Positions 34,989 to 43,916 of a stretch of DNA of 64,000 nucleotides are shown piece after piece; positions within the stretch are counted from its first letter, which is position 1, and each line of letters opens with the position of its first letter. The notes beneath the pieces were generated by a model, which did no database searches, was not told the DNA's origin, and saw only the letters and a program-made list of their open reading frames with translations. Made by a program: the position numbers and the translations under genes. The DNA is taken from assembly GCA_034678485.1 (NCBI GenBank), contig JAXDBU010000043.1:1-64000 (forward strand). The letters run 5' to 3'. The DNA comes from PLanc-01 sp034678485. Its GTDB lineage: Bacteria; Planctomycetota; Phycisphaerae; Sedimentisphaerales; Anaerobacaceae.

Positions 34989-36614
34989 ATGGCAGCTAAG
35001 AAAATAGCTTTCGGAACCGATGCCCGTGCGGCGATCCGCGACGGCGTCAAGAAACTGGCGAGCGCCGTGAAGGTGACGCTCGGCCCGGCCGGTCGAGTGG
35101 TCATCCTGGAGAAGTCCTTCGGCTCGCCGACCGTCACGAAGGACGGCGTCACCGTCGCCAAGGAAATCGAGCTCGAAGACGCCTATGAGAACATGGGCGC
35201 CCAGATGGTCAAGGAAGTCGCGTCGAAGACCTCGACCGTTGCCGGCGACGGCACCACTACGGCCACCATCCTTGCGGAAGCCATCTTCGAGGAGGGGCTC
35301 AAGAACATCACCGCCGGCGCCAACGCGATGCAGGTCAAGAAGGGCATCGACCTGGCGGTCGAGACGATCGTCGAGGAGCTCCACAAGATGAGCACCTCGG
35401 TCGAATCCAGCAAGCAGATCGAGCAGGTCGCTGTCTGCTCGGCCAACCAGGACTTCGAGATCGGCAAGAAGCTCGCGGAAGCGATGGACAAGGTCGGCAA
35501 AGACGGCGTCATCACCGTCGATGAAGGCCAGTCGCTCGAGACCGAGGTCGAGCTGGTCGAAGGCATGCAATTTGACAAGGGGTACCTGAGCCCGCACTTC
35601 GTGAACAAGCTCGAGAACATGTCGGTCGTGCTCGAGAAGCCGTACATCCTGGTCCATGAGAAGAAGATCAGCGCGGTCAAGTCCCTGGTCCCGCTGCTCG
35701 AAAAAGTGGCCAAGCAGGGCAGACCTTTGCTGATCATCGCTGAGGACGTCGAGGGCGAGGCCCTGGCGACTCTCGTGGTGAACAAGCTTCGCGGCGTGCT
35801 CCAGATCGCGGCCGTGAAGGCCCCCGGTTTCGGCGACCGTCGCAAGGCCCTGCTCAGCGACATCGCGGTGCTGACCGGCGCCGAGCCGATCTTCGAGGAC
35901 CTCGGCCTGGACCTTGAGCACGTCGAGCTGCGCCAGCTCGGCCAGGCGAAGGAAATCACCATCGACAAGGACACCACCACGATCATTGAAGGGGCCGGCA
36001 AGACCGAAGCCATCAAGGGCCGGATCGAACAGATCAAGGCCGAGATCGAGAAATCGACCAGCGACTATGACATCGAGAAGCTCCAGGAGCGCCTTGCGAA
36101 ACTGGCCGGCGGCGTCGCCAAGATCAACGTCGGCGCTGCGACCGAAGCCGAGATGAAAGAGAAGAAGGCCCGCGTCGAGGACGCGCTGCACGCCTGCCGC
36201 GCCGCGGTCGAAGAGGGCATCCTCCCCGGCGGCGGCGTCGCGATGCTCCGCTGCCTGTCCGCGCTGGACAAGGTCAAGACCAAAGGCGACGAGCAGGTCG
36301 GCGTGGACATCGTCCGCCGGGCGGTCGTGGCCCCGATCAAGCAGATCGCGCACAACGCCGGGCTCGACGGCTCCATCGTCGCACAGAAGGTGATCGAGAG
36401 CAAAGAGAAGAACTTCGGCTACGACGTGATCAGCAAGCAGTACGGCGACATGATCAAGTTCGGCGTCATCGTCCCGACGAAGGTCGAGCGGACCGCCCTC
36501 CAGAACGGCGCCTCGATCGCGTCGCTGCTGCTGACCACGGACGCCGTCGTCAGCGAGATCCCCGAGAAGAAGGAGAAGGCCCCCGCGATGCCTCCGGGCG
36601 GCGGGATGTACTAA
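34989..36614 (+). CDS. groEL: Chaperonin GroEL
   Basis: A 541-residue Hsp60 folding chaperone forming a double ring with GroES. The nucleotide-binding VAGDGTTTAT, the VEGMQFDKGYLSPHF segment, the apical GEALATLVVNKLRG and the GILPGGGVAMLR region are all typical. The C-terminus ends PPGGGMY rather than the long Gly-Gly-Met repeat of E. coli. GAAGGAG precedes the ATG, and a strong terminator follows at 36638. Confidence 0.97.
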   Translation: MAAKKIAFGTDARAAIRDGVKKLASAVKVTLGPAGRVVILEKSFGSPTVTKDGVTVAKEIELEDAYENMGAQMVKEVASKTSTVAGDGTTTATILAEAIFEEGLKNITAGANAMQVKKGIDLAVETIVEELHKMSTSVESSKQIEQVAVCSANQDFEIGKKLAEAMDKVGKDGVITVDEGQSLETEVELVEGMQFDKGYLSPHFVNKLENMSVVLEKPYILVHEKKISAVKSLVPLLEKVAKQGRPLLIIAEDVEGEALATLVVNKLRGVLQIAAVKAPGFGDRRKALLSDIAVLTGAEPIFEDLGLDLEHVELRQLGQAKEITIDKDTTTIIEGAGKTEAIKGRIEQIKAEIEKSTSDYDIEKLQERLAKLAGGVAKINVGAATEAEMKEKKARVEDALHACRAAVEEGILPGGGVAMLRCLSALDKVKTKGDEQVGVDIVRRAVVAPIKQIAHNAGLDGSIVAQKVIESKEKNFGYDVISKQYGDMIKFGVIVPTKVERTALQNGASIASLLLTTDAVVSEIPEKKEKAPAMPPGGGMY

Positions 36615-36637
36615 CCCTCGCGAATCCTTGTGCAGTG

Positions 36638-36670
36638 CAGGCGGGTCCCGTTTGGGACCCGCCTGTTTTT
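36638..36670 (+). terminator. Rho-independent terminator of groESL
   Basis: A perfect 12-bp GC-rich stem (CAGGCGGGTCCC / GGGACCCGCCTG) with loop GTTT is followed by TTTTT, 24 bases after the groEL stop. Confidence 0.92.
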
Positions 36671-36707
36671 CATAGAGACCTGCGTGAACTGTCTGGGAGA
36701 TGACCGA

Positions 36708-37001
36708 ATGCCTTTCCGTCTTTACACGAATATGATGTCGCAGGCGTCGCGGAGCGTGGCGTCGGGGATTCTCGTGGTGGGCCTGCTGCTGATCGGCTTC
36801 GGTGCGCTGATCCTCGCGTTGCCCGAGTTGTTTGCGTTTCTGGCCGCCGCGGTCTTTTTCGTCGCCGGCGCCGGCTGTGCGGTCGTCGCGATCAAGATCC
36901 TCTGGGCACAGTGGCGACTGGACCGGATGACCTCCCCCGATGGCTCGGACGCCTACCGGAAAAACGTCCGCATCCACCTCAGCGACCGGTACGAGGAGTA
37001 G
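36708..37001 (+). CDS. Small two-helix membrane protein of unknown function
   Basis: A 97-residue protein with two hydrophobic helices (about residues 19-41 and 44-66) and a charged C-terminal tail (LDRMTSPDG...IHLSDRYEE). No family is recognised. The ATG at 36708 has GGGAGA eight bases upstream; the open frame reaches back into the groEL terminator, so the longer start was rejected. It stands alone between groEL and the convergent mraY. Confidence 0.6.
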   Translation: MPFRLYTNMMSQASRSVASGILVVGLLLIGFGALILALPELFAFLAAAVFFVAGAGCAVVAIKILWAQWRLDRMTSPDGSDAYRKNVRIHLSDRYEE

Positions 37002-37379
37002 ACCATGCACGTTGCTCTCCAGGTCGCGTTTTCACTTGTCATGATGAGCGTAGCGAACCATCTGGCCTCCGAAGCAGAGGTCTGACCAGACTCTTGCGAA
37101 TTCAATATCCGGGGATCTCAGCCAGAATCCGGGCGTCATATCGAAGTTGATGCAGAACCTCGCTTCTGCTGGGCGTTTGAAGGTAGTGATGAGGGAGACA
37201 GATTGGAGGCCGGAAGCGGAAGGGCGGCGTCCGCGTAGGGCGTGTGTCCCCGCACGACCTCTTGAGACGGGCGGGGACGCTCGATCCGCGACGATAACGC
37301 CTTGCGGCGCCACAACGAACGCTCAGCGTTCCCTTCTTTCATCGTGAAAGACACGGGCAGGATGCCCGTGCTACTTGTT
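37002..37379. other. Gene-free region with repeat-like DNA
   Basis: About 380 bases between convergent genes with no supportable gene. The first part (around 37035-37105) contains GAGCGTAGCGAACCATCTGG, like the dispersed 'gagcgtagcgaa' repeats of many bacterial genomes. The end has the CGGGCA hairpin listed separately. Confidence 0.45.
37352..37370. repeat. Short palindrome at the end of mraY
   Basis: CACGGGCA / TGCCCGTG form a perfect 8-bp stem around GGA, ten bases past the mraY stop (minus strand). It is REP-like and could also help end mraY transcription; the minus-strand TCTTTC after it is a poor T-run. Confidence 0.5.
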
Positions 37380-38519
37380 CTATCGGAGCTTGATGGTGGC
37401 CAAGGCCAGGGCTGCAAAGGCGGCGGCCATGAGCCAAAAGCGCACGACCACCTGCGGCTCGCTCCAGCCGGCCAGGTGGAAGTGGTGGTGCAGCGGGGCG
37501 CAGCGGAAGAGCCGCTTGCCGTGCGTGTACTTGAAGTAGCCGACCTGCAGGACGACGCTCATCAGTTCGATGACGAAGACGCCGCCGATGATGAGCAGCA
37601 GGATCTCGTGGCGGGTGACCAGGGCGCCGTAGCCCATCGCGGCGCCGAGCGGCAGCGACCCGCAATCGCCCATGAAGGTCTGGGCCGGGTAGCAGTTGAA
37701 CCAGAGGAACCCGAGGACCGCGCCCAGCACGGAAGCGTAGAAGATGCTCAGTTCCCCCGCCTCCGGGATGTGCGGCAGCAGCAGGTAGCTCGCCCACGTC
37801 ACGGGCGTCGTGCGGGACATCATCTCCGCGGCCACGTAGCACAGGATGACGAGCACCAAGCTGACCATCGCGACGCAGCCGCCGGCCAGGCCGTCCATGC
37901 CGTCGGCGAGGTTCACCGCGTTGCTCGTCGCGGAGATGTAGAAGATCGCGATCAGGATGAAGGTCCAGTTGGCTAAGGGCAGGCCGTGCTTGTAGAAGGG
38001 CACCCAGAAGAGCTTGGCGTCCGCGATCTCGGAGAAGTCGAAGAACAGAAACGACGCGATGAGCACCGCGCCGGCGATCTGGAAGATGAGCTTCTCCCAG
38101 GCGAACAGGCCGTTGCGTCCCCGCTGGCGGGCGGCGGCGGTCAGCTTGAGCCAGTCGTCGATGCCGCCCAGGACGCCGAACCACAGGAGCACGAAGATCG
38201 CCTTCTGCACAAAGGGATTGTTGAGCCTGGCCCACAGCAGAGTGCTCGCGATGGTGGCCGACAGGATAATCAGGCCGCCCATGGTGGGCGTGTTGGCCTT
38301 TTCCTTCGTCAGTTCGTTGAGCGCGGCGTGGTAGAACTCCGGCCGGTCGCCGATCTTCATCCGCATGAGCCAGCGGATGATCCGCGGCCCGATCAGCAGC
38401 GCAATGGCTAAGCTCGTCAGAATCGCCACGACGGAACGAAACAGGACGTGCTGATACGCATAGAAGTGCAGCGTATCTGCGAAGAAGCCGTCGAAGCATT
38501 CCATCAGATGATAGAGCAT
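37380..38519 (-). CDS. mraY: Phospho-N-acetylmuramoyl-pentapeptide transferase MraY
   Basis: A 379-residue membrane enzyme that makes lipid I by moving phospho-MurNAc-pentapeptide to undecaprenyl phosphate. About ten hydrophobic segments are visible. Motifs include KANTPTMGG, GGIDDWLK, NAVNLADGMDGLAGG, TFMGDCGSLPLGA and APLHHHFHLAGW. It is last in the minus-strand murE-murF-mraY group, 63 bases after murF. Confidence 0.96.
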   Translation of the reverse strand: MLYHLMECFDGFFADTLHFYAYQHVLFRSVVAILTSLAIALLIGPRIIRWLMRMKIGDRPEFYHAALNELTKEKANTPTMGGLIILSATIASTLLWARLNNPFVQKAIFVLLWFGVLGGIDDWLKLTAAARQRGRNGLFAWEKLIFQIAGAVLIASFLFFDFSEIADAKLFWVPFYKHGLPLANWTFILIAIFYISATSNAVNLADGMDGLAGGCVAMVSLVLVILCYVAAEMMSRTTPVTWASYLLLPHIPEAGELSIFYASVLGAVLGFLWFNCYPAQTFMGDCGSLPLGAAMGYGALVTRHEILLLIIGGVFVIELMSVVLQVGYFKYTHGKRLFRCAPLHHHFHLAGWSEPQVVVRFWLMAAAFAALALATIKLR

Positions 38520-38540
38520 CCTGTATCCAATTGATGAGTG

Positions 38541-38593
38541 ATTATGGATGATTGATGATTGAGGGTGGTTCGCGACAGTCGATCATCCATAAT
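38541..38593. repeat. Perfect inverted repeat spanning the murF stop codon
   Basis: ATTATGGATGAT (38541-38552) and ATCATCCATAAT (38582-38593) form a 12-bp stem. The second arm covers the last codons and stop of murF, the first lies in the murF-mraY gap. It may modulate read-through or mRNA stability between the two genes. Confidence 0.6.
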
Positions 38594-40004
38594 GCTTAAT
38601 CAGTTCCTGGACCACGCGTTCCAGCCGGGCCGTCCTTGAGCCTTTGACCAGTATTATATCGTCTTGTCGCAAAAAGTCCTGCATATGGTCGCAAAGGGAT
38701 TGGGTGTCCTCGAAACACATCGTCTGCAAACCATGCCGCGAGGTCTCGCGTGCGACCTGGGCGGTGGTTCTGGGGACCTCGCCGACCGCGACGAGCAGAT
38801 CGACGCCCGCCTCGGCGGCCGTGACGCCCAGTTCCGCGTGCAGCGCCTTGGTCTGCGGTCCCAGTTCCGCCATGTGCCCGCAGAAAAACACCAGTCGGCG
38901 ATGGCGGTTCGAGTTGCAGCACGCGCGCAGATTGGCGAGCATCGCCAGGGCGTTCTTCATCGACGCCGGATTGGCGTTGTAGCAGTCGTTCAGCACGGTG
39001 AGCGAGCCGACCTGGAGGGTCTCCGCCCGCATGGAAACCGCGGGCAGGTCCTCGACCGCCTTTGCGAAATCGCCCGCGGACAGACCGAGCTGGTCGCAAA
39101 CGGCCCAGGCTACCAGGGCGTTCTCGACGTTGCCCGGTCCGGGCAGCGGCAGGCGGACCTGTGTGCCTCGGATCGCGAATGTGCTGCTCGTGCCGGAGCA
39201 GGCGATCTGCTCGGCGCGATAGTCCGCATCGGGGGACCGGCCGAAGGTGCGGAAGGGCCGGCCCAGGGTCCTGGCGGTCGCCACGAGCGGGGGAATGTCC
39301 GCGTTGATGAGAAAGGCGCCGGCGTCCGACAGGCCCTCCGCGATCGAGAGCTTCTCGCGGATGATCGTCGCGAGGTCGCCGAAACCTTCGAGATGGGCAG
39401 GGTGCGTATTGGTCACGACCGCGATGTCCGGCTGGGCGATCCGCGTCAGGGGGGCGATCTCGCCGGGGTGGTTGGCGCCGATCTCGGCGATAATCACCTC
39501 GTCGTCCAGCCTGGCTCCGAGCAGGGTCAAGGGCAGGCCGATGTGATTGTTGAAGCTCTTCTGCGCCTGGTGGGTGCGGAAGCGACGGCTCAGGACATGG
39601 TGCACGATCTGGCGGGTCGTGGTCTTGCCGACGGAGCCGGTGATGGCCACCACCTTATACCGGTTCATCCGGCGATACTCGCGGGCCAGGTCGCCCAGCG
39701 CCGCGACGGTGTCGGGGACCTTCAGCAGCGGTCCGGCGACGTTATCCACCGTCCGACTGACGACGGCGCAGGCGGCGCCTTTCGACAGGACCTGCGCCAC
39801 GTAGTCGTGACCGTCGAAGTTCTCGCCGGGCAGGGCAAAGAAGCAATCGCCCTGATGGATCGTTCGGGAGTCCGTGCTGACGCCGGTGACGTGGGATGCC
39901 GCGGCTGCCGGTTTGCCAGCGTCGGACCGCCTGATGACGGTGGCTCCGACGATCCGGGCCAGGGCCTCTATCGGGATGGGCTGCATTGTCTTTCTCTCAG
40001 ACAT
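38583..40004 (-). CDS. murF: UDP-MurNAc-tripeptide--D-Ala-D-Ala ligase MurF
   Basis: A 473-residue Mur ligase that adds the D-Ala-D-Ala made by Ddl. It shows STDSRTIHQGDCFFAL, the ATP loop GSVGKTTT, EIGANHPGEI, THPAHLEGFG and the C-terminal NDCYNANPASM and VKGSRT. The ATG at 40004 overlaps the end of murE by 37 bases; an ATG at 39986 (overlap 19 bases) behind GAGAG is an alternative start. The upstream ATG lies in a small hairpin, hinting at translation coupled to murE. Confidence 0.95.
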   Translation of the reverse strand: MSERKTMQPIPIEALARIVGATVIRRSDAGKPAAAASHVTGVSTDSRTIHQGDCFFALPGENFDGHDYVAQVLSKGAACAVVSRTVDNVAGPLLKVPDTVAALGDLAREYRRMNRYKVVAITGSVGKTTTRQIVHHVLSRRFRTHQAQKSFNNHIGLPLTLLGARLDDEVIIAEIGANHPGEIAPLTRIAQPDIAVVTNTHPAHLEGFGDLATIIREKLSIAEGLSDAGAFLINADIPPLVATARTLGRPFRTFGRSPDADYRAEQIACSGTSSTFAIRGTQVRLPLPGPGNVENALVAWAVCDQLGLSAGDFAKAVEDLPAVSMRAETLQVGSLTVLNDCYNANPASMKNALAMLANLRACCNSNRHRRLVFFCGHMAELGPQTKALHAELGVTAAEAGVDLLVAVGEVPRTTAQVARETSRHGLQTMCFEDTQSLCDHMQDFLRQDDIILVKGSRTARLERVVQELIKHYG

Positions 40005-41434
40005 CGCTGGGCGATGTCTTTGTCGCTGAAGTCGAATTTCTTGGTGCCGATGATCTGGTAGGTCTCGTGTCCCTTGCCGGCCAGCAGGATGATGTCGTCG
40101 GGCCGGGCGTTCTCGATGGCCAGCTCAATGGCCTTCCTTCGGTCCGGCTGCACTGTCACCCGCTCCGAGCCGGGGTCCTCGAAGCCCGCGATGATCTCGC
40201 CGATGATGGCTTCCGGGTCCTCCGTCCTCGGATTGTCACTGGTGACGATGATCGCGTCGGCCAGTTGCTCGGTCACGCGGGCCATGCGGGGCCGCTTGGT
40301 TCGGTCGCGGTCGCCGCCGCAACCGAAGAGGACCGTGAGCCGGCCCCGACACAAGGGGCGCAACGTCGTCAGGACGTTCTGCAGGGCGTCGTCCGTGTGG
40401 GCGTAGTCGACCAGGACGGCGAACCCGTCGCTCGGGACCCTCTCCAGCCTGCCGGGGACGCCCGTGAGAGAGGATAGGCCCGCCGCGACAGTCTTGAGAT
40501 CCAGCCCGGCGGCCAGGCACAGCCCCGCGGCGGCCAAGTGGTTCGACACGTTATACCGGCCCAGCAGCGGCGTCTTGACCCCTTCCGTCTGTCCCTGGAA
40601 TTCCAGCGCGAACACGGTCCCCTCGACAGTCATCGATTCGATTCGCGCGATCAAATCGGCCGGCTCATCCACGGCGTACCAGCAGACACGAGCCTTGGTT
40701 TCCTGGGCGATCAGTCGTGACTGGGGCGCCTGCCTGTTCAGCACCGCGGTCGCGTCGGGCGACAGCGCGGTGAACAGGCGGGTCTTGGCCGCGAGGTAGT
40801 TCTCTGTCGTCCGATGGTAGTCCAGGTGGTCGCCGGTCAGATTGGTGAAGGCCGCCGCGCGGAAGGTCACGCCCGCCAAGCGGTCCTGGGACAGGGCATG
40901 GCTGCTGGCTTCGATGACCATGTGGTCTGCGCCCGCTTGCACCATCTCCCTTTGGGCTGTCGCAAGGGTCAGGCAATCGGGCGTCGTGAGCGTGGAGGCG
41001 GTCTGGCCGGACCCGGTGTCGTAGACGACGGTCCCCATGAGGCCGCACTTGTGGCCCGCGGCTTCTATGCAGGAGCGGACCAGAAAGGTGATCGTCGTCT
41101 TGCCGTTCGTTCCCGTGACGGCCAGGCAGGTCAGCTTCCTGCCCGGATAGCCGTTGGCGGCCTGGGCGAGCCGTCCGGCTGCCATCGCGGGATTCTCGAC
41201 GGGCACAAAGACCGCTTGGTCCGATCCGTCAGCCGGATTGGCACCGGTCCCGTCGTCCTCGCACACGATGTACGTCGCGCCGCTGGCGATGGCCTTGCCG
41301 ATGAACCGGCGGCCGTCGCAGGATGCGCCCTTGATCGCGACGAACACGTCGCCGGCGCGCACGACACGGGAATCGATCCGGACGGCGATAGCCGGATGGG
41401 AGCAGACCAGATTCAACAGTTCATCCAGGTTCAT
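39968..41434 (-). CDS. murE: UDP-MurNAc-L-Ala-D-Glu--meso-DAP ligase MurE
   Basis: A 488-residue Mur ligase. It shows DSRVVRAGDVFVAIKG, ATP loop GTNGKTT, EASSHALSQ, TNLTGDHLDYH and the C-terminal DNPRTEDPEAI. The DNPR motif is the mark of enzymes that use meso-diaminopimelate rather than lysine, so the cell wall should be of the DAP type. AGGA precedes the ATG at 41434. It is the first gene of the murE-murF-mraY group. Confidence 0.95.
   Translation of the reverse strand: MNLDELLNLVCSHPAIAVRIDSRVVRAGDVFVAIKGASCDGRRFIGKAIASGATYIVCEDDGTGANPADGSDQAVFVPVENPAMAAGRLAQAANGYPGRKLTCLAVTGTNGKTTITFLVRSCIEAAGHKCGLMGTVVYDTGSGQTASTLTTPDCLTLATAQREMVQAGADHMVIEASSHALSQDRLAGVTFRAAAFTNLTGDHLDYHRTTENYLAAKTRLFTALSPDATAVLNRQAPQSRLIAQETKARVCWYAVDEPADLIARIESMTVEGTVFALEFQGQTEGVKTPLLGRYNVSNHLAAAGLCLAAGLDLKTVAAGLSSLTGVPGRLERVPSDGFAVLVDYAHTDDALQNVLTTLRPLCRGRLTVLFGCGGDRDRTKRPRMARVTEQLADAIIVTSDNPRTEDPEAIIGEIIAGFEDPGSERVTVQPDRRKAIELAIENARPDDIILLAGKGHETYQIIGTKKFDFSDKDIAQRCLRERQCSPSR
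39999..40019 (-). promoter_or_regulatory. Hairpin holding the upstream murF start codon
   Basis: AGACATCGC and GCGATGTCT form a perfect 9-bp stem with a 3-base loop inside the end of murE. The murF ATG at 40004 lies in one arm, so ribosomes finishing murE would be needed to open it. Confidence 0.45.
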
Positions 41435-41598
41435 TCTGCAACATCCTATGCGAGGAATTGTGCAAGGGATCCGACCCCTGCGGACCTGCCATTCTACGCC
41501 GGGCCCTGCGACGACGCAACAGGGCAAGACCTCATGTGATAGCCCTGTCATTATCGGCAGTTCAGGCGATTTTGGATGAGAAACGGTTGGCCGATGCG

Positions 41599-41604
41599 TA
41601 TAAT
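41599..41604 (+). promoter_or_regulatory. Possible -10 element of the transglutaminase gene
   Basis: A perfect TATAAT about 90 bases before the ATG at 41694. No good -35 hexamer is found at 16-18 bases; TTGGAT at 41572 is 21 bases away. The call rests on the -10 alone. Confidence 0.35.
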
Positions 41605-41693
41605 GGGCAAGTCGAAGAACCGGCTGTACGCGGCGAGTGTGGAGTGCACACCTTGCGCCGGCGGACCCAAGCTGCTCAGGAAGGAACCATCAC

Positions 41694-43190
41694 ATGCTCA
41701 GAAGAAAGCGCGCTGTCGTCTTTGGTTTGCTCGCGGTCGTCTGTTCCACGACCTTCGCCCAGGAGGAGAAGAGCTACCTGGCGGTCTTCATGGAGGGCAA
41801 GAAGGTGGGCTACTCGGTCCACACGCGGACGGTGGAAGGCGTGCGGGTCACGACGACCGAAGAGGTGAGCATCACGATCAGCCGGATGGGGGCCGCTCTG
41901 ACCGTCGAGATGGCGGAGACGAGCGTCGAGACGACTGCGGGCAAGCCCCTGCGATTCGAATCGCTCCAGCGTCTGGGGACCCTGACGATGATGAAGGTCG
42001 CGGGCGTGGTGAACGACAACGGCGTCGTCGACGTGGTGTCGTCGTCGATGGGCAGCGAGCAGAAGAGCACGATACAATGGCCTGCAGGGGCGGTGATGGC
42101 CGAGGGGTTGCGCCTGCTGACGCTCGAGAAAGGACTCAAGCCGGGCGTGGAGTATTCGGCCAGCCTCTTCAGTCCCGGCGTCATGCAGGCTGTGGGCGCG
42201 ACCGTCGTGATCAAGGACAAGAAGGAAGTGGACCTGCTGGGGCGGGTCGTGAAACTCACGGAGACGACCACCGCCCTGAATATGCCCGGTACCGGACAGG
42301 TCGTCACCACGAGTTATGTCGACGACGAGATGCGGGTCCTCAAGAGCGTGGTGCCGCTGGCCGGCATGGTGGTCGAGATGATCGATTGCCCCAAGGAGTT
42401 CGCCCTGGGCGTCAACGACGTCCTGGACTTGATCAATAGGATGTTCCAGAAGAGTCCGGAGCCGCTCAAAGACGTCCATACGATTGTCGCGATCACGTAC
42501 ACGCTGAACCCGGGCACGACGGACGGTCTGCTGATCCCATCGACCGATAATCAGAAGGCAGTGCGCCAACCGGACGGCAGGGTGATCCTGGAGGTCAGGC
42601 CGGTGGCGGTCCCGGCGGGCGGCACGTTCCCGTACCAGGGCGACGATCCCGACCTGCTCGAAGCGATGAAGCCGACGCGATTCCTGCAGAGCGACAACGA
42701 GCGGGTCGTGGCGCTGGCCCGCAAGGCGGTCGGCGATACGAAGGACGCAGCGGAAGCCGCCCGCCGGATCGAGTCCTTTGTGGCAGAGTACATCGACAAC
42801 AAAAACCTGTCCGTGGGCTATGCGTCAGCGGCCGAGGTGGCCGAGAGCCGCCAGGGCGACTGCTCGGAGTTCGCGGTCCTGACCGCGGCCATGTGCCGGG
42901 CGATCGGCATCCCCGCGCAGGTCGTAGTGGGTATCGCCTACGTCGACGAATGGAACGGAATGCAGGGCTTCGGGGGCCATGCCTGGACGCAGGCATACCT
43001 CGGCGGCGACAAGATGGGTAAAGGGGGCAAGTGGATCGGCCTGGACGCCGCCTTCAAGAGCAGCGATCGCGGCTACGACGCCGGCCACATCACCCTGGCG
43101 GTCGGCAACGGCGAGCCCGGCGACTTCTTCAACATGGCCAGCGCCCTCGGCCAGTTCCAGATCGAGAAGGTCAAGGTGCAAACCAAGTAG
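41694..43190 (+). CDS. Exported transglutaminase-like protein
   Basis: A 498-residue protein with a signal peptide (about 1-22, ending TTFA). A long beta-rich domain (about 25-330) precedes a transglutaminase/protease-like core (about 340-480). The Cys is in ESRQGDCSEFAVLTAAMCR, the His in GFGGHAWTQAYL and the Asp in WIGLDAAFK, giving a complete Cys-His-Asp triad. Such proteins may cross-link or cleave peptides in the envelope; the substrate is unknown. GGAAGGA precedes the ATG. It is divergent from murE, with no evident operon partner. Confidence 0.82.
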   Translation: MLRRKRAVVFGLLAVVCSTTFAQEEKSYLAVFMEGKKVGYSVHTRTVEGVRVTTTEEVSITISRMGAALTVEMAETSVETTAGKPLRFESLQRLGTLTMMKVAGVVNDNGVVDVVSSSMGSEQKSTIQWPAGAVMAEGLRLLTLEKGLKPGVEYSASLFSPGVMQAVGATVVIKDKKEVDLLGRVVKLTETTTALNMPGTGQVVTTSYVDDEMRVLKSVVPLAGMVVEMIDCPKEFALGVNDVLDLINRMFQKSPEPLKDVHTIVAITYTLNPGTTDGLLIPSTDNQKAVRQPDGRVILEVRPVAVPAGGTFPYQGDDPDLLEAMKPTRFLQSDNERVVALARKAVGDTKDAAEAARRIESFVAEYIDNKNLSVGYASAAEVAESRQGDCSEFAVLTAAMCRAIGIPAQVVVGIAYVDEWNGMQGFGGHAWTQAYLGGDKMGKGGKWIGLDAAFKSSDRGYDAGHITLAVGNGEPGDFFNMASALGQFQIEKVKVQTK

Positions 43191-43232
43191 GAGATAGCCC
43201 GCGGGAGCCTCCAATCCGTCGAAACCTCGCAT

Positions 43233-43294
43233 TTGGCAAAGTCAACATGGCAGAATCACAGGTCATTCTGCAACCTGTGATGGTTCTTTGCCAA
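43233..43294. terminator. Two-step hairpin between convergent genes
   Basis: Outer arms TTGGCAAAG (43233-43241) and CTTTGCCAA (43286-43294) enclose an inner 8-bp stem TCACAGGT / ACCTGTGA (43256-43263 and 43273-43280). It lies between the transglutaminase and DUF4276 stops. There is no T-run, so a terminator role is only inferred from position. Confidence 0.45.
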
Positions 43295-43310
43295 CCGTGA
43301 GCTGCCCTCA

Positions 43311-43916
43311 TCACAGTCGCACGTCGAGCATCTGGCAAAGACGGACGAAGTGCGGGAGGTGCGTCTTGAGTTCCGCCGGGTCCCGTTGGCCGAGCAGTTC
43401 GAAGGAGCGCCTGCCCTTCTCGTAGCCCCTGTGCTGCCCGCAATCGCGCGTTGCGTTGGCAAGCGCCTCTTGCACAGTCTCCTTGGCCCTCGTTTCGAGG
43501 TTGTCCAGCGACGGCAGAGCGTTCTCCCGAAGGCGGCTGCCGAAGAACTCCCGCAGGGCGTTTCTGTCGGCAAGACACCAAGTCTCCATACACTGGACCA
43601 TCAATTGGGCTTGGTCGTCATCTGCCCCGGCGGGCCGCTCCCACCCGTCTCGCGATTGGAGATGGTGCCAGGGAGAGCGAGGCAGATTGACCGGCGCCTC
43701 GCTGTCCACGAGCAACACGGGATAGTCACCTGCCGCTGCTGTTCTCAAGGCGGTCTTGAAGTCGTCATAGGCAGCGTTGCGACTACCGCACGCCCTGGTT
43801 GACGGCATACGATTCTGGAATCCAGCCCGTTCCAGGAGTTTGCGAAACCCTTCACGGCATTTGCTCTTGTCTGATGGTCTGTCGCCGCCTCCCTCAATGT
43901 ACAGTCTGACTTTCAC
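43311..43916 (-). CDS. DUF4276 family protein (Toprim-like, candidate defence effector)
   Basis: A 201-residue protein matching DUF4276 by motif: N-terminal KVRLYIEGGGD, the acidic VLLVDSEAPV and MVQCMETWCLAD...LREFFG. The EGGG and D-x-E positions recall Toprim-type metal sites; whether it is a nuclease is inference. The GTG start at 43916 overlaps the stop of the ATPase gene in GTGA, behind GGAGGGG, so the two proteins are translationally coupled. It pairs with the AAA ATPase in the manner of ATPase/Toprim anti-phage pairs such as those with RloB or DUF4435. Confidence 0.8.
   Translation of the reverse strand: MKVRLYIEGGGDRPSDKSKCREGFRKLLERAGFQNRMPSTRACGSRNAAYDDFKTALRTAAAGDYPVLLVDSEAPVNLPRSPWHHLQSRDGWERPAGADDDQAQLMVQCMETWCLADRNALREFFGSRLRENALPSLDNLETRAKETVQEALANATRDCGQHRGYEKGRRSFELLGQRDPAELKTHLPHFVRLCQMLDVRL

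Noticed and set aside
36630..36707. Longer start for the small membrane protein after groEL
   Set aside because: The extension would begin inside the groEL terminator hairpin and has no ribosome site. The ATG at 36708 is better.
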